64,000 nucleotides of DNA from Sorghum bicolor (lineage: Eukaryota; Streptophyta; Magnoliopsida; Poales; Poaceae). The stretch is from contig NC_012877.2 in assembly GCF_000003195.3 (NCBI RefSeq), forward strand, positions 19,494,294 to 19,558,293. The letters are read 5' to 3'. The notes below the pieces were generated by a model that was not told the DNA's origin, ran no database searches, and saw nothing but the letters and a program-made list of their open reading frames with translations. Of this stretch, positions 57,268-64,000 are shown piece after piece. The translations under genes were made by a program, and so were the position numbers. Within the stretch, counting starts at the first letter, position 1, and each line of letters begins with the position of its first letter.

Positions 57268-58320
57268 TTATTTGGTGTGCTTGCTCATCATCGAGGTGCC
57301 TGCTGCATGGCAATGGAAAAATTGCTCCCGAGCAAGCACCTTGACACGCTTGATGTACTCCTGGAAGCTGATGAGGTCGCCGTCCTCCAGGGCGTGGCCA
57401 AGGGCGTCCACGGTGTCGTCCACGGCGAGCTCCGACGCCTTGCTCTCGAGCCACCGCGGCGCGTCGCCCGCCGCCGCGTGCGGTGCCAGAGGCGGTGGCG
57501 CTCTCGCGTCGTGCTCGGGCGCGCGGCTGCTTGTTTTGTGCAGCCAGGCCAGCAGCTTGCCGCGGTGGCTAAGGCTGGCCGTCACGGCGCGCTCCAGCCG
57601 CAACCTCTCGTCTTCGAGGTCGCGGACGGCGCGGTCCATGGCGTCGCCCCGCGCTCGGAGGCTGCCTTGGATGGAGGACATGGCGTGTATGTCCTCGTCC
57701 ACGTGGCCGCGGAAGGCGGCCGTGTCCCTGCCCAGCCTCGACACAAGCTCGTCGAGCAGCGCCGTGCGCATGCGCTCCTGCTCCTCCTCCACCGGCGTCG
57801 CTCTGGTCGTGGCGTGGACGACGGCGGAGCCGAAGCGGGGTGTCAGCGGGTGGCACATCCTCAAGGCCGCAACAAGGCTCCGCACGAGGCCAGCGAGGCT
57901 GGAGCGCGGCACGGCCCAGTCCTCGAGGTAGGGCACCGTGCGGCGGACGCGCCCGGTGCGGTGGTCGACGAAGGGGTGGTCGCGGGCGAGCGAGAGCGGA
58001 GCCGCCGACGACGGCGCCGCGGCGGGGAAGACGTAGGCGAGCGGCGGCAGGTACGGGTACTCCCGGGGAAGCCATAGCGTGAGGAGCACCGGCGGCAGGG
58101 CGGAGGAGACGGTGAGGAGGCCCCGCGCGTTGAGCAGCACGGTGGACGCGCCGCTGTCGCTGGTGTAGGTGTCGACGGACGGCGACAGGGTGGGGAACTC
58201 CTGGAGGACGGCGAGGACGTGCTTCCGGACTAGCCACCGGAGATCAGGGTACTCGTACGGAGCCAGCGCCGCGTCTACCAGCACCACCGTGCCGGTGGCT
58301 GCTGCCGTCGTCGTCGCCAT
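57268..58320 (-). CDS. ELC: ELC-like / VPS23 (TSG101-type) ESCRT-I subunit
   Basis: 350 residues, no intron, ATG at 58320 (MATTTAAATG) and TAA at 57268-57270. In-frame codons upstream up to 58350 start with TTG, not ATG, so 58320 is the start; an out-of-frame ATG lies 4 bp upstream. The N-terminal part (about 10-145) is a UEV domain: YPDLRWLVRKHVLAVLQEFP, LTLWLPREYPYLPPLAYVFP and DHPFVDHRTGRV; it lacks the catalytic Cys of ubiquitin-conjugating enzymes. Then come a coiled coil (about 185-250) and a C-terminal steadiness box (TVDALGHALEDGD, YIKRVKVLAREQFF). The family binds ubiquitinated cargo and sorts it at endosomes within ESCRT-I. Slightly shorter than Arabidopsis ELC. It is the only convincing host gene here. 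Confidence 0.9.
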   Translation of the reverse strand: MATTTAAATGTVVLVDAALAPYEYPDLRWLVRKHVLAVLQEFPTLSPSVDTYTSDSGASTVLLNARGLLTVSSALPPVLLTLWLPREYPYLPPLAYVFPAAAPSSAAPLSLARDHPFVDHRTGRVRRTVPYLEDWAVPRSSLAGLVRSLVAALRMCHPLTPRFGSAVVHATTRATPVEEEQERMRTALLDELVSRLGRDTAAFRGHVDEDIHAMSSIQGSLRARGDAMDRAVRDLEDERLRLERAVTASLSHRGKLLAWLHKTSSRAPEHDARAPPPLAPHAAAGDAPRWLESKASELAVDDTVDALGHALEDGDLISFQEYIKRVKVLAREQFFHCHAAGTSMMSKHTK

Positions 58321-58982
58321 GCATGCCCGTCCGTCTTGGATCGCAAACAATCGAGGGAAGATATGGGTGCAGCGGTGATCGAGGCTGCTTCTGTTTGTTT
58401 CTTTCGGTAGCGCCCGGCCAAGACCGGTCGAAAATGAGATGTTTGTTTAGTGTTAAGTACGACTTCGACGCGGATTGACAGTAACGAGAAGTTTCTGCTA
58501 CACGCTATACGCAAAACCTAGCAAAGTTTCCATTGAATTTAAGCTGTTCATACGGTGACAGCTATATATGCCTGCAATTACCGACCTGTTTACTTGTCAA
58601 ATAAATTGTGTTATAATTTCCTTGGAGATGACCTATTTTTATCTTTTGCATTTTGTTATGAGAGTTTACAAATAGCAACAAATGCCAAGTCAATTTGCCA
58701 AAGCCTTTGGAGATACTCTTACTCTCATCTATATATCTCTAGATTTAAGGTGTATATGACCGGACGAAATGTATATAGACAAAGTATATGATCATACTAG
58801 ACCATCTAGAGTGATATTATGTTAAGTATACATACATACATAGAGTATATGGTTATACTTATTGTACATAATATAATAGTGGCATTTTAGTAATATATTT
58901 AAAATATAATTTTTTTTAAAAAAATTTCGCTTGGTAAGATCTAGAGTATCTTAATATGAGTATATAAGCATACTCAAACCGA
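58321..58982. other. Upstream region of the ELC-like gene
   Basis: Minus-strand 5' flank. TATATA at about 58562-58568 (GGCATATATAGC on the minus strand) is a possible TATA box about 245 bp before the ATG; this is weak. The rest is AT-rich with short TACATACA runs near 58830 and no ORF. Confidence 0.4.
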
Positions 58983-59003
58983 TAAACAAGTATGAATACA
59001 TAC

Positions 59004-59059
<56 letters not shown>

Positions 59060-59080
59060 GTATGTATTCATACTTGTTTA
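58983..59080. repeat. 98-bp perfect palindrome with (TA)24 core
   Basis: Arms of 25 bp (TAAACAAGTATGAATACATA then CACAA, and its exact reverse complement) surround an uninterrupted (TA)24 at 59008-59055. The whole 98 bp equals its own reverse complement. It could form a cruciform, or an RNA hairpin if transcribed. Confidence 0.95.
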
Positions 59081-59430
59081 CAAGTCAAAACTGAGCAGAA
59101 AAAATACTGAGAAGTACTGAACAACGTTTAGTATCATCCAATCGTACACTCAGTACCACGAAATACTGAACAATACTGAAATATGGGTACTGAACAAAAC
59201 TGAATTTTGTTCAATATAACACTTTGATGTAAGGTGTAGAATAACACTTATATATACTATTATTATTATCTTTTGGTGGTGGATTTACTGCCAACAAATA
59301 AAGCAAATAATGAAGCACGGGAGCCACCATCTCATATTGACATCTTCCCTACCTACATGAAGCACGCAAAATCCATCTCATTTTCTTTCTGTCTCCGGGG
59401 CTACCTGCCGCCATGTCAATATCTCCACTA
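59081..59430. other. AT-rich intergenic DNA
   Basis: No gene. It contains four spaced copies of the word TACTGA with AACA (about 59105-59205), and the word AATACTGA repeated. Otherwise nothing recognised. Confidence 0.5.
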
Positions 59431-59660
59431 GGGCCTCTAAATTTTTTTTGAATTTTGGTACTGTAGCAATTTTGTTTTATTTGACAAATATTATCTAATC
59501 ATAGATTAAATAAGCTTAAAAGACTCATCTCGTGATTTACTGACAAATTGTGCAATTAGCTTTTCTTTTCTTCTATATTTAATACTCCATACATATACCG
59601 CAAGATTCGATTTAACAGAAAATCTAGAAAGTTTTTGGTTTTTGATGAACTAAACAAGGC
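59431..59660. mobile_element. MITE (AGGCCTTGTTTAGTTC family)
   Basis: The right end GAACTAAACAAGGC and internal words (ACTGTAGCA, TTTGACAAATATTATCTAATCA, AATTGTGCAATTAG) are typical of a very common grass MITE. The left end GGGCCTCTAAATTTT is degenerate. CTA flanks both sides (59428-59430 and 59661-59663), a possible 3-bp TSD. Confidence 0.7.
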
Positions 59661-59700
59661 CTACATCACTCGACCTCGTCCACCCCTCCTACCGGCAAAC

Positions 59701-60206
59701 CGTGAGAAAACTTGGTAGGCTCGTGCGAGTCGCAAATCCCTAAACTCCAAACCGCGTAATCCTAGAAGGAGCCTGTAAAAAAAAAGCTGATGCCATCTAT
59801 ATAGTTCCAAGGAAAACAATGTGTTTAGCCCCTTAGAAATCACTCAATTATTCTTTAGCTTTCACCTAATACATGTATTATATTCCCCATTATAAATTGC
59901 AGGACCGTTTAGTTTTGTCATACACAAATAATCTTTAATGTCTGACAAATTTTATAAAAGCTACACCAACATTTATTAAATTTTTCATAAAATACTTTTT
60001 TTACATCATCTTGATTTAAAAGCTTTGAGAAAAAAATCATCGTTTATCAGAAAACATATTTTTGGCAGTGCATTTATCTAGATTTATAGGTGTTAATATG
60101 TTTTTCTTAACTTAGTTAAAGTGAAAATGTTTTAATTAGAATAAAACTATGATAATATATAGTTTTGGTAATGCCAAATTTATGTCAACGGCAGCAATTG
60201 ATTCAT
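59701..60206 (+). repeat. Direct repeat, copy 1 (about 500 bp)
   Basis: Starts CGTGAGAAAACTTGGTAGGC and is homologous, with indels, to 62864-63346 in the same orientation. Both copies end near GCAATT(G)ATTCAT. The ends are not TG/CA, so these are not obvious LTRs. Identity looks like roughly 80% by eye. Confidence 0.8.
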
Positions 60207-60312
60207 TTGGCTAATAAGTCATGGCAGAAAGTACTATTGACTGATTTATTACGAGAGAAAAACACTGTTCAATGGCTGATAGATTCGGCTGATAAGCTCA
60301 AACAAACAAGGC
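60201..60312. mobile_element. Small MITE with GGCTGATAAG ends
   Basis: Words TTTGGCTAATAAGTCATGGC, GAGAGAAAAACACTGTTCAA and GGCTGATAAGCTCAAACAAA are typical of a common short grass MITE. Ends are imperfect inverted repeats; no clear TSD. Confidence 0.5.
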
Positions 60313-60371
60313 AGACTCACGGGCCTTCTAATTGGTCGTGGGCCAAAACATGCAAAGCTTGCAGATGTATG

Positions 60372-60749
60372 TGGGAATGTATCTAGTGAAAACTACAACC
60401 TTTATGAAAACCTATGCAAACCACGACAAAAAAGTTGTCTAAATTCAAAAAAAATCACACATAGAGATAATATGATGATACACAAACTTGTAAAATATCT
60501 TGTCCAAACTCGAATTCGTTTGTGAGATATAAAAATAACAATTTTCTAACAAATCCCGTGGACATTTGGCTTGAAATTTGTTATATTTATATCTCACAAA
60601 CGAATTTGAGTTTAGACAAGATATTTTACAAGGTTGTGTATCATCATATCATATACATGTGTAATTTTTTTGGCGAATTTAGACGACCTTTTTGCCGTAG
60701 TTTGCATGGATTTTCATAAAAGTTGTGGTTTCCACCACATATGTTCCCT
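60372..60749. mobile_element. Foldback MITE with long terminal inverted repeats
   Basis: The two halves pair almost completely: GTGAAAACTACAACCTTTAT at the left matches the reverse complement of the right GTTGTGGTTTCCAC side, and TTGTCCAAACTCGAATTCGT pairs with the mirrored part near 60600. Arms are about 170 bp with many mismatches and a short centre near 60555. Long inverted repeats suggest a Mutator-like MITE; no TSD confirmed. Confidence 0.7.
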
Positions 60750-60769
60750 ATGTTATTAAGCGTAGTTCC

Positions 60770-61025
60770 TATTAATGTAGAGTTTAAAAGAGCATTAGTG
60801 GGAAACAAGCTACTAGAATGGAATCACCTATAGTAGCACGGTGGCTAATATTACTCTGCAACATGGTAATGATGTTTTCGTGTGGCGATTACAAATCAGG
60901 TTTGTTCACACTAAACTCAATGTACATACACCTTATTAGTAATGGGTTAAAAGTTTCACAAGTAGTTTGGCGGCTTAAGATGCCTTGGAAGATTAAAATC
61001 TTTCTTTGGTTCTTATATAGCTCTC
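60770..61025 (+). pseudogene. LINE fragment (ORF2 end, zf-RVT domain)
   Basis: Pieces in changing frames: INVEFKRALVGNKLLEWNH, then LFTLNSMYIHLISNGLKVSQ and VVWRLKMPWKIKIFLWFL. These are typical of the zinc-binding region after the reverse transcriptase in plant non-LTR elements. At least one frameshift and a stop. No LINE 3' tail is seen. Confidence 0.72.
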
Positions 61026-62185
61026 CTTTGTTATGATTTTCCTTTCAATTTATACTCCTATTACTATTGTTTTTTTACGTATCCAACTAGCTAACTATAT
61101 ACTTCTTTGATACTGTGGTTTCGTGGTATGTGCAGGATTGAGACAGATTGCAGTTGTTGCAGTGATTCTGTTGCTGGCCTGGATGAGGTTGAAGATAACA
61201 TGGACTAAGCTCAATTAGATGCTGTTTGGTGTTAATAGTGATCATCTATTAATAGTATTGAATGTGAAAATTAGGTACATATACTAAATTATTGAACTGC
61301 TATCATGTGCTGACATAATGCATGTTCACTACTGCACGCTTTTGACATAAGGGTGAGATTGCTCCCAAGGTAAGTTTCTTGTGAATAATTCCAAATGCTA
61401 AAGTTCCATGCCATGTCAAGTCATTCGTCCTGTCCGCTGTGAACAATTCCTGCATGCATCACAGGTCTTTTTCTTTTTATATTTTTAGTTTCCCTTTTTG
61501 CATTGCTTTTTCTTTATTTAATTTGCTGCTCTTGAAATAATGCATGCATCTACACATGCTGAGTTAAAAAAGAAAAGACAGAGGAAAATTTTCAGAAAAC
61601 AGCAGCAAATTTACATATACTACCACAGGATGGATCCTTTGTAAAGTACTGTTACGTAGCCATAACCTTCTCTTCTCTGACTGACTCTATCTGATCTGAT
61701 ATATATACTAGATGGCAGGCAGGCAAGCAGCCTGTAATTTTCCATCATTCTTCCCACAGAGCCTACGTACTGACGACTCCACCAGCTAACTACTGGTCGC
61801 ATCGCATGTGTGCACCCAAAAGTTCTGAACTGAATATATAGTACCTGTTGTTACTTAGTTAAGTTATATTTCTCTGTTTTGCTGTTTTATTATGTTTCTC
61901 TGGCATGAGGATGCACTGGTTAGTAAGCATTCGTAACATCCTAATTAACATCACCCGATGCTAGCATAAATGTCACATTGCATCGACTAATAGTGATTTT
62001 TCTCATCTAATTGCAGGGTTGATTCCATTTGTTCTAGCCTGTTGGTGCTGGTTGTGAGGGAGACTGTAGTGGATTTTATGCCTAAAAACACTAAAAAATT
62101 CTCTTTGGTTATGTAGTAAAATTAATGTAATTGACGTAAACCTATAGACTCTTGAACTTTTTTCTTGGGTTGCTTAACACATTCT
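61026..62185. other. AT-rich intergenic DNA with two splice-acceptor-like sites
   Basis: No supported gene. TATGTGCAG (about 61129-61137) precedes an open IETDCSCCSDSVAGLDEVED segment ending TAG near 61208, and CTAATTGCAG lies near 62018. These could be relic exons or chance. No RNA gene recognised. Confidence 0.4.
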
Positions 62186-62319
62186 TCTGAAGCCAACAGT
62201 AAAGAATAGCTTTCTCTTTGGTTACCCTATGAGATGAAGAGTTTGTATGCTCTGAAGCCAATGGTGATGAGTACTTTTCTGTTTGGTTACCGTATGAGAT
62301 CGATGAAGAGTTTGTGTGC
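62186..62319 (+). repeat. Two-unit imperfect tandem repeat
   Basis: Units 62186-62250 and 62251-62319 both start TCTGAAGCCAA and end GAAGAGTTTGTRTGC, about 80% identical by eye. Confidence 0.8.
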
Positions 62320-62544
62320 TTTCAATAGTGAATTAATTGACCTTTTAAATCCAATGCATGTATTGTACTGTTGAAAGACTATTCATGGTAACGATTTTTC
62401 ATATTGCAATTACATTTTTTTGAGTTTTTTTAATGTTTTTGGTTGGCCGAGATTCATATCCCTGTAATGTTTAAATGCCACCCAGGAATGTCTTTTCCCG
62501 GTTGTGTTTCTATTACCCATCGGGAGAGGGGTGTCATGTGCAAA

Positions 62545-62804
62545 GGGTTGAAAATAGTACGGATATTTTTCGAGCGTATTTGAGATTAGATCCGTTTAGA
62601 GGAGTTCAAATTTATCTGTATCCGAGTCCAGATATTCAATATCCGATGCAATATTTGTATCCAAATACTCAAATCGTATATTTATGATGTCATATCCTAT
62701 CAGGTATGGCTGACACTATCTATATTTAAACCCGAATCCGATCAAAAATATGAAAATAAATATAATATCAATGATATCCGTTCGTATCCAATCCGTTTTC
62801 ATCC
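62545..62804. mobile_element. MITE-like repeat with degenerate inverted ends
   Basis: The left GGTTGAAAATAGTACGGATA and the right GATATCCGTTCGTATCCAAT then CCGTTTTCATCC are roughly inverted. Words such as ATCCGTATCCG are typical of a common grass MITE. No TSD confirmed. Confidence 0.5.
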
Positions 62805-62863
62805 ATTCCATCGGAGGATAAAATTCTCATGGTTTTTGCTCCAATCATATAAGAGCCCCTAGC

Positions 62864-63346
62864 CGTGAGAAAACTTGGTAGGCTTGTGCGAATCCCAAAT
62901 CCCTAAACTCCAAACAGTAGTCCTTGAAGGAGCCTGAAAAAAAAAAGCTAATGCCATCTATACAGTTCAAAGGAAAGCAGAGTTTAGCCCCTTCGGAATC
63001 ACTCAATTCTTCTTTAGCTTTCCTCTAATACGTGTATTCCCTGTTATAAGTTACAGGGCCTTTTAGTTTTGTCGTCATACACAAAGATTCTTTAATTTTT
63101 GATAAATTTTATAAAAGTTACACAGACTTTATTAAATTCTTTACAAAATATATTCTTGACAGTGCATTTATCTAAATTTGCTGATGTTAATTTGTTTTTC
63201 TTAAAACCTATTTAAAGTGAAAGTGTTTTAATCAGAACAAAGCTATGATAATATATGGTTTGGAACAAAGGAAAAAGAATATGGCGTCTACTAATTTAGC
63301 TTTCGGTAATGCTAAATTTACGTCGACGGATGGAAAAGCAATTCAT
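62864..63346 (+). repeat. Direct repeat, copy 2
   Basis: Partner of 59701-60206, about 2.66 kb downstream. It contains a 20-40 bp insertion near 63265 relative to copy 1. Confidence 0.8.
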
Positions 63347-63752
63347 ATAGTACGAAACAGGGGAGAGTCCGTTATTTTTTTTTTGAAAAAAAAAACTAGG
63401 CTCATGGGCCTTTTAATTGATCGAAGCCTTAACAGAAGGTTGTACAAAGACAGGAACCGGGTACTCCTAGACCTCTGACGTCCCTACACTCTAACTCAAG
63501 CCTAGACTCACTATGGTGCGCAGATGAGTTATATACTCTAAAAATATAAAAACAATCAAAATGTAGAAAAATTTTCAAGGAACAAATATCCTAGAATAGG
63601 ATCCCGCCTGAGCTTGATCCGTTTCATCAATAAGGGCGTGTTTAATAAGGTGACTCAGCAGCCTGGCTGCAGAATTGGGCTGCAAGTGTCATGTTTGGTG
63701 TGCTTGGCCTGCTCCCCAGCTGGGCTCGCTGCTCAAAGCATCCAAATAGATA
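63347..63752. other. Intergenic DNA
   Basis: No gene. GGGCGTGTTTAATAAGG at about 63634 resembles the start of a hAT-type MITE (GGGCGTGTTT); its other end is not found. Confidence 0.35.
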
Positions 63753-63987
63753 CTTCCTTCCTCTCAAAATAACTGACGTTTTGGATTTATGTGTTACAAG
63801 TTTGATTGGATTTATAAAAAATATATGGTTATTTATATCTCCAAATAAATTTGTTAAAAAAATAGATTCAAAGATCTTTCCAATGATACTAATTATGTAC
63901 CATAAATATTAATGTTTTTTAATATATGTTTAGTTAAAGTTATATTCTCGGGAAGTGAGAATGACATTTATTTTGGAATGGATGGAG
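63753..63987. mobile_element. Stowaway-like MITE
   Basis: The left CTTCCTTCCTCTCAAAATAA and the right TTATTTTGGAATGGATGGAG are inverted ends of the Stowaway type, flanked by TA on both sides (63751-63752 and 63988-63989). 235 bp, AT-rich inside, no coding capacity. Confidence 0.85.
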
Positions 63988-64000
63988 TAGCTCACAGAAA

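Noticed and set aside
57277..58077. 266-codon plus ORF opposite the ELC-like gene
   Set aside because: Openness follows from G/C third positions on the real gene; no domain seen.
58321..58350. Longer N-terminus for the ELC-like protein
   Set aside because: The upstream in-frame codon is TTG; the first ATG in frame is 58320.

Overview
The window is nuclear DNA from a grass. Plant lineages of Ty1/copia and Ty3/gypsy LTR retrotransposons, CACTA transposons with CTTCCCCGAGTG repeats, Stowaway-like and Tourist-like MITEs and one GC-rich host gene with strong third-position G/C all point that way. A panicoid grass (sorghum, maize or sugarcane relative) is my inference. Nothing is bacterial, organellar or viral.

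Positions 1-51959 are one nest of LTR retrotransposons, resolved here by terminal inverted bases, 5-bp target-site duplications (TSDs) and reading frames that resume across junctions. The outermost visible element is G (plus, only its 3' end, 50784-51959). F (minus, Athila-like) lies in G. E (minus, Tat-like) lies in the gag of F. A (minus, Tat/RIRE2-like) lies in the reverse transcriptase of E. D (plus, non-autonomous) lies in the gag of E (39432-47552). Three insertions lie in A: a copia element at the left edge (1-3308), a solo LTR (5261-6496) and C (plus, Athila-like, 10849-34442). B (minus, Tat/RIRE2-like, 12252-26514) lies in the gag of C. Around 12-26 kb the chain is B in C in A in E in F in G. 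Hand counts of LTR differences (B about 17 per 1 kb, D about 28 per 1.3 kb, C about 42 per 1.23 kb) agree with this order.

Besides gag and pol, two elements carry extra genes with their own TATA boxes. B has an antisense gene (14228-18532) that resolves into six exons. C has a third ORF (31252-31881) behind an internal promoter. A pair of GGGCGCCCGCCC motifs, starts exactly 21 bp apart, lies upstream of the TATA box in the C-type LTRs and again, inverted, upstream of the internal TATA of C. C and the pol-less D also share a 3' untranslated module with three stem-loops; one stem shows a compensatory change. These are the best candidates for undescribed biology. Nearly all retrotransposon genes carry premature stops, mostly of C-to-T type.

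Positions 51960-64000 are lower-copy DNA: a degraded gypsy gag remnant holding a 1.2-kb CACTA element (TSD ATT), a 2.0-kb CACTA element (TSD CAT), one intronless host gene for an ELC/VPS23 (TSG101-like) ESCRT-I subunit on the minus strand (57268-58320), then AT-rich intergenic DNA with MITEs, a LINE fragment, a 98-bp perfect palindrome and a roughly 500-bp direct repeat.
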